Below, piece by piece: positions 50,453 through 59,258 of a stretch of DNA of 64,000 bases (positions within the stretch are counted from its first letter, which is position 1; every line of letters begins with the position of its first letter). The DNA is from Microtetraspora sp. NBRC 16547 (lineage in GTDB: Bacteria > Actinomycetota > Actinomycetes > Streptosporangiales > Streptosporangiaceae): assembly GCF_030268965.1 (NCBI RefSeq), contig NZ_BSSE01000012.1:62001-126000 (forward strand). The letters are read 5' to 3'. The notes below the pieces were generated by a model, which saw only the letters and a list, made by a program, of their open reading frames with translations, was not told where the DNA came from and did no database searches. The translations under genes were made by a program, and so were the position numbers.

Positions 50453-52287
50453 TCGTCCTGGCCGTTCTCGCCATCCTGCTGCCGTTCGCCGGGGCCGCCG
50501 CCGGGCTGCTCGGGTCGCGGATCCCACGCCGTCGCACGCCGGTCTGTACGGCCCGGCGACGGGCGGCGTGGTTCGCCGTCCTGCCTGTCGCGATCTCGGC
50601 TGTGGCGGCGGTGTGGCTGGCCGCGTGGCAGGCGATCAGCGGTGAGACCGGCGCGGCGGGGACGTTGGCCGACATCGAGACCGGGTCCGTGCCCATCTCG
50701 GTCGGACTCCAGGTCGGCGAGTTGTCGGCGCTCACCGGTGTCCTCGTCACCGTCGTGGCGCTGGCGGTCCAGGTGTACTCGGTCGGATACATGCGGGACG
50801 AGCCGCGCTACCCGTCGTACAGCTCGTTCATCAGCCTTTTCACCAGCGCCATGCTGCTCGTCGTCTACGCGGGCGATCTGATCGTCCTGTACGTCGGCTG
50901 GGAGATCATGGGCCTGTGCTCCTACCTGCTGATCGGGCACTGGTGGGAAGACCGGGCCAACTCCCGCGCGGCGGTCAAGGCGTTCCTCGTCACCCGGCTC
51001 GGTGACGTCGGATTCCTGTTCGGGATATTCACGCTCGGCCTGTCGGCGGGCAGCTTCCGGATCGACGACGTCCTCGCCGCCGACCTCCCGAAAGGCACGC
51101 TGGTCGCCGCGACGCTGTTGCTCCTCGCGGGCGTCGCGGGCAAGAGCGCGCAGGTGCCGCTGCACACCTGGCTGCCGGACGCCATGGCCGGACCGACTCC
51201 GATCAGCGCGCTCATCCACGCGGCGACCATGGTCGCGGCGGGCATCTTCGTCGTCGCCCGGCTCTATCCGGCCTTCCTCGCGGCCCAGCCCACGCTGGAC
51301 GTGCTCGGTGTGCTCGCCGCCGTGGGCATGCTGGGCGCGGCGCTCGCCGCCCTGGCCCAGGACGACCTCAAACGGGTGCTCGCGTACTCCACGATCAGCC
51401 AGCTCGCGCTCATGGCGGCGGCGCTGGCTGCGGGGTCGGAGCACGCGGCGATCTTCCATCTGGTGACGCACGGCGCGTTCAAGGCGCTGCTGTTCCTGTG
51501 CGCGGGCGTGGTCATCCACCACGCCGGATCGAACCTGATGAGCCACATGGGCGGGCTCCGCACCCCCCTTCCCGTGACGTTCTGGGCGATGACGATCGGC
51601 TTCGCCGCGCTCGCCGGACTGCCTCCGGCCAGCGGGTTCTTCAGCAAGGACGCCGTGATCGCGGCCATCGAGCGCTCGCACGGCCCCGCCCAGCTCTTCC
51701 TGTACGGCTGCGCGCTCGTCACCGTCGGGGTGACCGGCGCCTACTCGGCTCGCGCCTGGCTGCGGACCTTCTTCGGCTCCCGCCGTGTCGGCGCGCCGTC
51801 CCACGCGGGCGATCACGGCCATGGGCGACCGGCGGTTCCCCGCTCCATGCTCTGGCCCGTCGTGCTGCTCGCCGTGCCCGCCCTGCTGCTCGGGTTCGCC
51901 GGGGTGCGCGAGCTCGACTGGGAGTCGGCGGCGATCAGCGTGGTGATCGCGCTGCTCGGCGCCGGGGTCGTCTACGCGCTCTGGCGCTCGTCGCCCGAGC
52001 AGGATCCGGCGAGGATGCTCGGTCCGTTCCGGGTGCCCTGCGAGCGGGCGTTCTACCTGGACGCCGTCTACGACCGGCTGGTCGTCCGTCCCGTCCTGCG
52101 GCTCGCGCGCGGTGTCGTGCGGGCGGACGACCGGGTCGTCGACGGGGCCGTACGCGGCTCGGGGCGGGCGGCGGTGGGCCTGTCCGGCCTGCTGCGGCTC
52201 GCGCAGAACGGCAACGCCCAGCTCTACGTCACCGGCCTGCTCGCCGGGGTGCTCCTGATCGCGGTGGGGGTGGTGGTGCTCGGATGA
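50449..52287 (+). CDS. nuoL: NADH-quinone oxidoreductase-type subunit L
   Basis: This 612-residue antiporter-like proton channel has about 16 membrane helices. Signatures are [98 protein letters not shown] and [15 protein letters not shown]. The C-terminal lateral helix region ([20 protein letters not shown]) is present, so the subunit looks complete. ATG 50449. Confidence 0.96.
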   Translation: MIVLAVLAILLPFAGAAAGLLGSRIPRRRTPVCTARRRAAWFAVLPVAISAVAAVWLAAWQAISGETGAAGTLADIETGSVPISVGLQVGELSALTGVLVTVVALAVQVYSVGYMRDEPRYPSYSSFISLFTSAMLLVVYAGDLIVLYVGWEIMGLCSYLLIGHWWEDRANSRAAVKAFLVTRLGDVGFLFGIFTLGLSAGSFRIDDVLAADLPKGTLVAATLLLLAGVAGKSAQVPLHTWLPDAMAGPTPISALIHAATMVAAGIFVVARLYPAFLAAQPTLDVLGVLAAVGMLGAALAALAQDDLKRVLAYSTISQLALMAAALAAGSEHAAIFHLVTHGAFKALLFLCAGVVIHHAGSNLMSHMGGLRTPLPVTFWAMTIGFAALAGLPPASGFFSKDAVIAAIERSHGPAQLFLYGCALVTVGVTGAYSARAWLRTFFGSRRVGAPSHAGDHGHGRPAVPRSMLWPVVLLAVPALLLGFAGVRELDWESAAISVVIALLGAGVVYALWRSSPEQDPARMLGPFRVPCERAFYLDAVYDRLVVRPVLRLARGVVRADDRVVDGAVRGSGRAAVGLSGLLRLAQNGNAQLYVTGLLAGVLLIAVGVVVLG

Positions 52288-52394
52288 TCCGTGATGCCGC
52301 GATGGCCCTTGACGCCGCGATGTCCCCTGGCGCCGCCATGTCCTCTGGTACCGCGATGCCGCGTAGTGCCGCCCGGGAGGTGTCCCGCCGATGA
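52284..52394 (+). other. Repeat-built spacer/short ORF between nuoL and nuoM
   Basis: An ATG overlapping the nuoL stop opens a 36-codon frame ([20 protein letters not shown], then SGTAMPRSAAREVSRR) that ends overlapping the nuoM start (ATGA). Inside, 18-bp units at 52296-52313, 52314-52331, 52332-52349 and 52350-52367 encode AAMALD, AAMSPG, AAMSSG and TAMPRS. Elsewhere in the operon these genes overlap directly, so this may be a translated coupler peptide or simply an expanded spacer. Confidence 0.55.
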
Positions 52395-53887
52395 GCTGGA
52401 TCCTGATCGCGATGCTCGCCGTTCCCCTGCTGGGGGCCGCTGCGCTGCTCCTCCCGAGGTTCGCGGGACGGGTGCCGCGCGGGTACGGGCTCGCCGTCTC
52501 CGGGGCGACGCTGGCCCTCGCCGTCGTGGCGGCGGTCGGCTTCGACTACGGCCACGCGGCACGGATGCAGTTCGAGACGGATGTGTCGTGGATCCCGGGC
52601 CTGGCCCTGCGGTTCCACCTGGGCGTGGACGGGATCTCGCTGCCGCTGGTCGTGCTGACCGCGGTGCTGACGTTCCTGTGCTTCGTCCACCTGGCGGGCC
52701 GGCCGCCGAGCAGGCCGAGGGCGCTCGTTTTCACGCTGCTGGTCCTGGAAACCGGCATGATCGGCACGTTCCTCGCGCTCGATCTGCTGCTGTTCTTCGT
52801 GTTCTTCGAGGTCGTCCTCGTCCCGATGTACTTCGTGATCGCGATCTGGGGCGGTCCGGGCCGCCGGGCGGCGGCGGTGAAGTTCATCCTCTACACGCTG
52901 CTCGGATCCGCCGTCCTGCTGCTCGGGGTGCTGGTCGTCTGGTCCCAGGCCGGGACCCTCGACATGGTGGCGCTCGCCCGGGGCAGCGGCATCGCGCGTT
53001 CGGCGCAGATCGTGGCGTTCCTGGCGATCGGTGCCGGGCTGGCGGTCAAGGCGCCGATGTGGCCGCTGCACACCTGGCTGCCGGACGCCCACACCGAGGC
53101 GCCGACCGTCGGCTCGGTGCTGCTCGCCGGGGTGCTGCTCAAAATGGGCACGTACGGCTTCGCGCGCATCGCGATCCCGATCCTGCCCGAGGGCGCCGCC
53201 GCGCTGGCCCCCTGGCTGGGGGCGTTCGCGGTGATCGGCATCATCTACGGCTCCCTGGCCTGCCTGGCTCAGCGCGACCTCAAGCGGATGATCGCCTACT
53301 CGTCGGTCGGGCACATGGGGTTCGTGCTGCTCGGCTTCGCGACGCTGACTCCGGTGGGCGTGAACGCCGCCCTGTTCGGCAACGTCGCGCACGGGCTGAT
53401 CACCGGGCTGCTCTTCTTCGTCGCCGGGGCCGTCAAGGACCGGTACGGCACGGCCGACATGGCCCGGCTGGGCGGCGGGATGCTGGGCCGCCTGCCGTAC
53501 ATCGGCTCGTTGCTGACCTTCGCCTGCGTCGCGTCGCTGGGGCTGCCGGGGCTGGCCGGGTTCTGGGGCGAGATGCTCGCGTTGTTCGGGGCGTTCCGGC
53601 CCGCCGCGGAGCTGTCCCGGCCGCTGTTCCTGACGTTCATGGTCGTCGGCGGCCTCGGGACGGTCCTGACCGCGGCGTACTTCCTGCGCATGCTGTCCCG
53701 GGTGACCCATGGCCGTCCGGCGGCGTCGGAGGGCCCGCCCGGCGGGCTGGGCGACGTGACCGCGTACGAGCTGGCCGCCTGGGTGCCGCTGGTCGTGCTG
53801 ACCGTGCTCTTCGGCCTGTGGCCCAAGGCCCTGCTCGCGATCACCACGCCCGCCGTGCAGGCGATGCTCCCGGGGGTGGGCACGTGA
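52391..53887 (+). CDS. nuoM: NADH-quinone oxidoreductase-type subunit M
   Basis: This 498-residue antiporter-like subunit has about 14 helices. Signatures are FHLGVDGISLPLVVLTAVLT, LFFVFFEVVLVPMYFVIAIW (conserved glutamate), [60 protein letters not shown] and GLPGLAGFWGEMLAL. The start is ATG 52391, and its stop overlaps nuoN. Confidence 0.96.
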   Translation: MSWILIAMLAVPLLGAAALLLPRFAGRVPRGYGLAVSGATLALAVVAAVGFDYGHAARMQFETDVSWIPGLALRFHLGVDGISLPLVVLTAVLTFLCFVHLAGRPPSRPRALVFTLLVLETGMIGTFLALDLLLFFVFFEVVLVPMYFVIAIWGGPGRRAAAVKFILYTLLGSAVLLLGVLVVWSQAGTLDMVALARGSGIARSAQIVAFLAIGAGLAVKAPMWPLHTWLPDAHTEAPTVGSVLLAGVLLKMGTYGFARIAIPILPEGAAALAPWLGAFAVIGIIYGSLACLAQRDLKRMIAYSSVGHMGFVLLGFATLTPVGVNAALFGNVAHGLITGLLFFVAGAVKDRYGTADMARLGGGMLGRLPYIGSLLTFACVASLGLPGLAGFWGEMLALFGAFRPAAELSRPLFLTFMVVGGLGTVLTAAYFLRMLSRVTHGRPAASEGPPGGLGDVTAYELAAWVPLVVLTVLFGLWPKALLAITTPAVQAMLPGVGT

Positions 53888-55335
53888 TCCAGTCGATCGA
53901 CTACGTCGCGATCGCCGCGCCGCTGATCCTCGCTCTGGTGGCGGGGGCCGTGCTGCTGCTCGACGCCTTCCTGCCCCGCCGTACGCCGGGGGTGCTCGGG
54001 CTGGTCACGCTGGCCGGGGTCGTCGCGGCGTTCGGCGTCGTCGTGGCGCAGGCCGTGGGCGGCGGGGAACGGCGCACGTTCTGCGTGCCCGCGTCACTGG
54101 GCGGCGGCGGATGCTCCTTCGTGGTGGACGGGTTCACCCTGGTGCTGTCCGGGCTGCTGCTCGGCGCCGGGGCCGTGGTCGTGCTGCTGTCCATGGGCGA
54201 ACTGGCCGACCGCCGGATCCCCGCCGGAGAGTGGTACTTCCTGCTGCTGTGCGCGCTGGCCGGGGCGGTCCTGCTGCCCGCCGCGCGTGACCTGGCCACG
54301 CTCGTCGTGGCGCTCGAAGTGGTCTCCCTGCCGGTGTTCGCGCTGACCGCGCTCAAGCGGTACGACGGACGGGCCTCGGAGGCGGCGCTCAAGCTCTTCC
54401 TCGTCTCCGTGGTCTCGACCGCGATCATGCTGTTCGGGATCTCGTTGTTGTACGGCCTGACCGGGACCCTCTACCTGGAGCGGCTGTCCGCGGCCCTCTC
54501 GTCCACCGCTCCCGGGGCTTCCGGAGCCGTGTCGGTCGCCGTCGTGCTGGTCCTGGCCGGGTTCGCGTTCAAGGTGGCCGCGGTGCCGTTCCACTTCTGG
54601 GCCGGTGACGTCTACCAGGGCGCGCCGGTCCCGGTGGCGGCGCTGCTCTCGGTCGTCTCCAAGGCCGCCGGGTTCGCCGGGCTGATCCTGATCCTGACCA
54701 CCGGGCTGCCGGGCCAGGCGGCCGTGTGGGGCCCGGTCGTCGCGGTCGTGGCCGCGCTGACCATGACGGCGGGGAACGTCCTCGCCCTGCGCCAGCGCGC
54801 CGCGTTGCGGCTGCTCGCCTGGTCGTCGGTCGCCCAGTCCGGCTACATCCTCGCCCCGCTGGCCGTGATCGGCGGGCGCGCGGTCAGCGCCTCCGTGGCG
54901 TATCTGGTCATCTACGCGGCGATGAACCTCGGGGCGTTCGCCGTGGTCATGCTGGTCTCCCGGACGGCGCCGCGGAACGAGCTGGACGACTACCGCGGCC
55001 TGGCCTCCCAACGGCCGGGTACGGCCGTCGCGCTCGGCTTCTTCCTCGTCTGCCTGGCCGGCCTGCCGCCGGGGCTCGCGGGGCTGTTCGCCAAGGTCGT
55101 GGTGTTCCGCGAGATCGTGGCCGGCGGCCTCGGGTGGCTGGCCGTCGTGATGGCGGTCAACACCGTCATCGGGCTCTACTACTACATCGCCTGGACGGCC
55201 CAGCTGTTCACGCCCGGTCCGGCGGGCGTGAGCCGTACCCGATCGGTGCCCGTCATGGTGGCCGTCGGGGTCGCCGTCCTGGTCACGCTGGCGTTCTGCG
55301 TCGCTCCGCAGCTGGTCCTCTCCGCCTCCGGCTGA
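53884..55335 (+). CDS. nuoN: NADH-quinone oxidoreductase-type subunit N
   Basis: This 483-residue antiporter-like subunit has about 14 helices. Signatures are LATLVVALEVVSLPVFALTA, KLFLVSVVSTAIMLFGISLL, FKVAAVPFHFWAGDVYQGAP, LRLLAWSSVAQSGYILAPLA and GLPPGLAGLFAKVVVF. GTG 53884 overlaps the nuoM stop; the long open frame upstream of it is a shadow of nuoM. It is the last nuo gene, with htpX 76 bp further on. Confidence 0.95.
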   Translation: MIQSIDYVAIAAPLILALVAGAVLLLDAFLPRRTPGVLGLVTLAGVVAAFGVVVAQAVGGGERRTFCVPASLGGGGCSFVVDGFTLVLSGLLLGAGAVVVLLSMGELADRRIPAGEWYFLLLCALAGAVLLPAARDLATLVVALEVVSLPVFALTALKRYDGRASEAALKLFLVSVVSTAIMLFGISLLYGLTGTLYLERLSAALSSTAPGASGAVSVAVVLVLAGFAFKVAAVPFHFWAGDVYQGAPVPVAALLSVVSKAAGFAGLILILTTGLPGQAAVWGPVVAVVAALTMTAGNVLALRQRAALRLLAWSSVAQSGYILAPLAVIGGRAVSASVAYLVIYAAMNLGAFAVVMLVSRTAPRNELDDYRGLASQRPGTAVALGFFLVCLAGLPPGLAGLFAKVVVFREIVAGGLGWLAVVMAVNTVIGLYYYIAWTAQLFTPGPAGVSRTRSVPVMVAVGVAVLVTLAFCVAPQLVLSASG

Positions 55336-55411
55336 GCCTTGCCCACTGGGAACGTTCGGCCAGGCCACACACGTTGGTAAGGGTGAACGCACCAAATCGT
55401 GAGGAGGAGGC

Positions 55412-56263
55412 GTGCACCACAACGGCCTGCGTACCGCGATCCTTCTGGGGGCTCTCTCCGCGTTGATCCTGGCGGTGGGGGCCTGGCTCGGAGGGGGCTC
55501 CGGTGTGCGGCTGGCTCTCGTGATCGCGCTTCTGACCAACGGCGTCGCGTACTTCTTCTCCGACCGGATCGCCCTGTCCGCCATGCGGGCTCGGCCCGTC
55601 AGCGAGGTGGAGCAGCCGGTCCTCTACCGCATCGTCCGGGAGCTGTCCTACGACGCTCGGCAGCCGATGCCCCGTCTCTACGTCTCCCCGACCATGCAGC
55701 CCAACGCGTTCGCGACCGGGCGCAACCCGCGCAACGCCGCCGTCTGCGTCACCCACGGCATCCTCGGCATGCTGGACGAGCGGGAGCTCAGGGGAGTGAT
55801 CGGGCATGAGCTGTCCCACGTCTACAACCGGGACATTCTGATCTCGTCGGTCGCGGCGGCGCTGGCCACGATGATCACCTATTTCGGCTACATCGGCATG
55901 TTCTTCGGCGGATCCGATGACGACGACGGCCCGGGCTTCATCGGCGCGCTGCTCATGATGATCCTCGGCCCGGTCGCCGCCTCGATGATCCAGATGGCGA
56001 TCTCCCGGTCGCGCGAGTTCGCGGCGGACGAGTCGAGCGCCCGGCTCACCGGTGATCCGCTGGCGCTCGCCTCGGCGCTCCGCAAGATCGAGATGGGGGC
56101 CCGCCGGCTGCCGCTCCCGGAGAACGGGCGGCTGGCGTCGGCGAGCCACATGATGATCGCGAACCCGTTCCGCGGCGCGGGACTCGGCAAGCTGTTCTCC
56201 ACCCACCCGGCGACCGCCGAGCGGGTCGCCCGGCTGGAGCGGATGGCCGGCTACCGCCGCTGA
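55412..56263 (+). CDS. htpX: HtpX-like M48 membrane metallopeptidase
   Basis: This 283-residue zinc protease has two N-terminal membrane helices (TAILLGALSALILAVGAWLG, VRLALVIALLTNGVAYFFSD), RLYVSPTMQPNAFATGRNPR, the zinc motif VIGHELSHVYNRD (HExxH), and two further hydrophobic segments. The third ligand region SREFAADESSARLTGDP and STHPATAERVARLERM complete it. HtpX degrades damaged membrane proteins. GTG 55412 follows GAGGAGGAGG. Its position right after nuoN suggests a role in quality control of the membrane arm. Confidence 0.95.
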   Translation: MHHNGLRTAILLGALSALILAVGAWLGGGSGVRLALVIALLTNGVAYFFSDRIALSAMRARPVSEVEQPVLYRIVRELSYDARQPMPRLYVSPTMQPNAFATGRNPRNAAVCVTHGILGMLDERELRGVIGHELSHVYNRDILISSVAAALATMITYFGYIGMFFGGSDDDDGPGFIGALLMMILGPVAASMIQMAISRSREFAADESSARLTGDPLALASALRKIEMGARRLPLPENGRLASASHMMIANPFRGAGLGKLFSTHPATAERVARLERMAGYRR

Positions 56264-56325
56264 CGGCAGTGGACGCACGTCAAGACACTTCCGCGCCGGC
56301 GGGCGCGTGAGGGCGCATGAAAAGA

Positions 56326-56357
56326 CCGGTCACGTCGAGGCGAGGGTGCGTGACCGG
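56326..56357. terminator. Hairpin between htpX and the convergent propeller gene
   Basis: CCGGTCACG (56326-56334) and CGTGACCGG (56349-56357) form a perfect 9-bp stem with a 14-nt loop; CTTTACG follows on the plus strand. It lies between convergent genes and probably serves both. Confidence 0.65.
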
Positions 56358-56393
56358 CCCTGTCGTCTTTACGTCCTTACGTGTGGCACTGGG

Positions 56394-57407
56394 TCATTCG
56401 CCCGGCACCCACCACATGTACACCTTGGCGGTGAGCGGGAAGGAGTCGGTCTTCGTGGTGCCGCCCGAGGTGGGGTCGAGAGTGCGTCGCACGAGCCCGT
56501 TCGTGTTGCCGTCCTTGTCGCTGCGCATCTCCCACACGGTCAGGTTGCCGGAGTCGTCCCATCTGAGCTGCTGGGGTGTCTCGTTCTTCGGCACGTTCAC
56601 GTTCACGGCGTCGCCGACGCTGTCGCTCTCCAGGTCGTAGACGCGTAGCCGCTGCTTGCCGCCCGTCATGTTGATCATCACCGCCACGGTGTTCCCGTCG
56701 TTCGCCAGGGCCTGCGGCGTGTTGTTCGCGATCACCTGCGGCACGACCTTGCGGCCGGTCGTGGCGCCGTTCTCGTCGAGGACGCGGAGTTCGGTGGTGT
56801 TCTCGCGGGTGTACCGGGACGCCAGGACGTGGCGGCTGTCGGGGCTGAATCCCTGGAGGTAGAGATCGGTCCTGAGCTTGGCGATCTTGCCCGTGGCCAT
56901 GTTGACCAGCAGGGACGGGAGCTTGTCGTTCTCGTCCTGGTAGTCGATCAGGAGGCTGCTCCCGTCCGGGGACAGCGTGGTGACGAGGTCGCTCATGCCG
57001 AGGCCCTTGGGCAGGCGGCTCGCCGTGCCGGGCAGCGCACGCACCCGGTTCGTCGCGAGGTCGCGGATCACCAGCTTGTTGTCCGACTTGCGGAAGTAGG
57101 CCACCTTCTCGCCGTCATCGCTGATGGCGAGCGCCGCGAGCGACTCCTTGTCGACCTTGCCGCGGGCGTTCACCGCGTAGACCCGGGCATCGCCGAGCGT
57201 ACGGGTCTTGCCGTCGCGCGTGACGAAGTTCCAGGATCCGCAGGGGACGGTGTAGTCCTTCTCCCCGCAGGACTTCACCCAGACGTAGCGGATCTGGGCG
57301 TTCGCGGCGGAGGCGGCTCCCGTCTTCGCCTCCGCCATGGTGGGGATCGCCAGCGCGGAGGTCGTCGCGGCGACGGCGGCGGCGAGGATCGCCAGTTTCC
57401 TTGTCAT
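56394..57407 (-). CDS. Secreted WD40-like beta-propeller protein
   Basis: This 337-residue exported protein has a signal peptide (KLAILAAAVAATTSALAIPT, cleavage near AEA). The mature chain begins IRYVWVKSCGEKDYTVPCGS, where two cysteines may form a disulfide. Propeller blades follow: ALAISDDGEKVAYFRKSDNK, TTLSPDGSSLLIDYQDE, LQGFSPDSRHVLASRYTREN and ALANDGNTVAVMINMTGGKQ. Such D-G repeats are typical of TolB/WD40-like extracellular proteins. The function is unknown. ATG 57407. A decayed relative is at 3118-3381. It is divergent from the ABC importer operon. Confidence 0.85.
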   Translation of the reverse strand: MTRKLAILAAAVAATTSALAIPTMAEAKTGAASAANAQIRYVWVKSCGEKDYTVPCGSWNFVTRDGKTRTLGDARVYAVNARGKVDKESLAALAISDDGEKVAYFRKSDNKLVIRDLATNRVRALPGTASRLPKGLGMSDLVTTLSPDGSSLLIDYQDENDKLPSLLVNMATGKIAKLRTDLYLQGFSPDSRHVLASRYTRENTTELRVLDENGATTGRKVVPQVIANNTPQALANDGNTVAVMINMTGGKQRLRVYDLESDSVGDAVNVNVPKNETPQQLRWDDSGNLTVWEMRSDKDGNTNGLVRRTLDPTSGGTTKTDSFPLTAKVYMWWVPGE

Positions 57408-57505
57408 CGCTTGCTCCTTTCGTCACCTAGTAGATGCCGGGAGTGGTCGAAAGGTTGCGTTACGAATAGGCCACGATGTGCCGAAGGTTACATACCTTTT
57501 CCTAT

Positions 57506-57537
57506 CACTTAAGTGGGAAACCTCTAGAAGATTCCCA
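57506..57537. promoter_or_regulatory. Palindromes upstream of the ABC importer operon
   Basis: CACTTAAGTG (57506-57515) is a perfect 10-bp palindrome. TGGGAA (57514-57519) and TTCCCA (57532-57537) form a second inverted repeat overlapping it. The block is AT-richer than the surroundings and lies 75-106 bp before the lipoprotein start, a plausible promoter/operator for the importer operon or its divergent neighbour. Confidence 0.4.
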
Positions 57538-57611
57538 TATGGATGGTGTTTACTGCATCTAGCCATTTGGGGCGTTTTGGTAGACACATCATGGTGCCGG
57601 GAAGGTGTGGC

Positions 57612-59258
57612 ATGGCGGGTATCGACGAGCGCGGCGCGTTCAGCCGTCGCGGGCTGCTCAAAGCGGCCGTGACGGGTGTGACCATCCTGTCTGCCGCCAC
57701 GCTGCTGGAGGCGTGCGGCGCGGCGCCGGCGGCCGAGCGGTCCGGGTCCGGCGGGAGCGCCGCGGCGGGCACGGACACCGGCAAGGACATCGAGCTGCTC
57801 CGCGTCGCGCTGCCCGGGTCGCTGTCGAACCTCTATCCGGGCCAGGAGTCCGGCATCCTGAACTACTACGTCGCCGGCGTCTGCATGGAGGGCCTGGTCG
57901 GCGTGGACACCTCCGGCGCGATCGTGCCGGCCCTGGCGTCGAAGGTCGAGCGCACGTCGCCGACGACCTACGTCTACACCATCCGCGACGACGCGAAGTT
58001 CCACGATGGCAGCCCGGTCACCGCCGACGACATCCTCCATTCGATCGAGATGGCCAAGGACGCGAAGGTGTCGCCGAGCACCGCCAGCTACTGGGCGAAC
58101 CTCGACAAGGCCACCAAGTCGGGCGCGAACGAGATCACGCTGACCAGCAAGACCGCCGACGAGGCGTTCGGCTGGATCCCGTCCAACGTCGACGCGCTGT
58201 GGATCGCCCCGAAGGCCGTCTGGGAGAAGGCGAAGAACCAGATCGGCACCGCGCAGTCGCTCCTGGTCGGCTCCGGGCCGTACAAGGTGACCGAGTTCGC
58301 CCCGGACTCGCACGTCGAGCTCACCCGGGTGGACACCTGGCGGGGCACCCGGCCGAAGGTCGCCAAGATCCGGTTCGAGTTCATCGCCGACGACAGCACC
58401 CGCCTGCTGGCGTGGAAGGCGAACAAGGCCGACATGTCGCTGAACGTTCCGCTGGCCCAGGCCCGGCAGTGGGAGTCGGCGCCCGGCACCCGCGTGGTCT
58501 ACGCCGCCGATCGCTCCTACGCCGGACTGACCTTCAACGTGTCGGCCAAGCCGTTCGACGACGTCCACGTGCGTAAAGCGATCGCGCACGTGGTGAACCG
58601 CGACGCGATCGTCAAGAACATCCTGCACGGCCGGGGCCAGGTCGCGACCGCGCTGTCCACGCCCGAGCAGTTCGGCGGGCTGTGGACGCCGGAGCAGGCG
58701 ACGAAGGAACTGGCCGCGATCCCGCAGTACGCGTACGACCTGGAGCAGGCGAAGAAGGAGCTCGCCCAGTCCTCGGTGCCGAACGGCTTCACCGTCTCGC
58801 TCTCGTATCCCAGCACCGGGCCGCATCTCGGCACGGCCGCGCTCGCCTTCGCCGCGGACCTCAAGAAGATCGGGATCACCCTCGACGTCAAGGAACTGCC
58901 CATCGAGCAGTGGCTGGCCGAACTGAACACCTTCCCGCCGCTGAGTTACATGTGGTACTTCAACACGACCGGCGATCCGGGCGAGCTCGCGAACTGGTTC
59001 CTCGGTGCGGACAACCCGGCGAAGTACACCAACGGCGCGATCACCGAGGCCATGGCGAAGGCCGAGGCCGAGTCCGACCCGGCCAAGCGGGCCGCGCTGC
59101 TGATCGAGGCGCAGAGCGCGCAGGCCGCCGACGTGGCGTACCTCCCGCTGTGGTGGGGACAGTCCGCGATCGCGCTGAGCGGCGCGGTCGGCGTGCGGGA
59201 CTACACCTCATACACCCTGATGGCCAACTGGCCGGAACACCTGTACGCGGCCCAGTGA
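57612..59258 (+). CDS. ABC transporter substrate-binding lipoprotein (family 5, peptide/nickel type)
   Basis: This 548-residue solute receptor has a twin-arginine signal (FSRRGLLKAAVTGVTILSAA) ending in the lipobox LEAC, so it is exported folded through Tat and lipidated on Cys. The mature protein shows the SBP_bac_5 layout: YVAGVCMEGLVGVDTSGAIV, YTIRDDAKFHDGSPVTADDI, GSGPYKVTEFAPDSHVELTR, FDDVHVRKAIAHVVNRDAIV, and late GELANWFLGADNP. Ligands of this family are peptides, metals or opine-like compounds; the ligand here is unknown. ATG 57612 has GGGAAGG 6 nt upstream. It is the first gene of a four- or five-gene operon. Confidence 0.95.
   Translation: MAGIDERGAFSRRGLLKAAVTGVTILSAATLLEACGAAPAAERSGSGGSAAAGTDTGKDIELLRVALPGSLSNLYPGQESGILNYYVAGVCMEGLVGVDTSGAIVPALASKVERTSPTTYVYTIRDDAKFHDGSPVTADDILHSIEMAKDAKVSPSTASYWANLDKATKSGANEITLTSKTADEAFGWIPSNVDALWIAPKAVWEKAKNQIGTAQSLLVGSGPYKVTEFAPDSHVELTRVDTWRGTRPKVAKIRFEFIADDSTRLLAWKANKADMSLNVPLAQARQWESAPGTRVVYAADRSYAGLTFNVSAKPFDDVHVRKAIAHVVNRDAIVKNILHGRGQVATALSTPEQFGGLWTPEQATKELAAIPQYAYDLEQAKKELAQSSVPNGFTVSLSYPSTGPHLGTAALAFAADLKKIGITLDVKELPIEQWLAELNTFPPLSYMWYFNTTGDPGELANWFLGADNPAKYTNGAITEAMAKAEAESDPAKRAALLIEAQSAQAADVAYLPLWWGQSAIALSGAVGVRDYTSYTLMANWPEHLYAAQ

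Noticed and set aside
52291-53883. Upstream part of the long open frame that ends as nuoN
   Set aside because: The first 531 codons are a shadow of nuoM in another frame. nuoN proper starts at GTG 53884.
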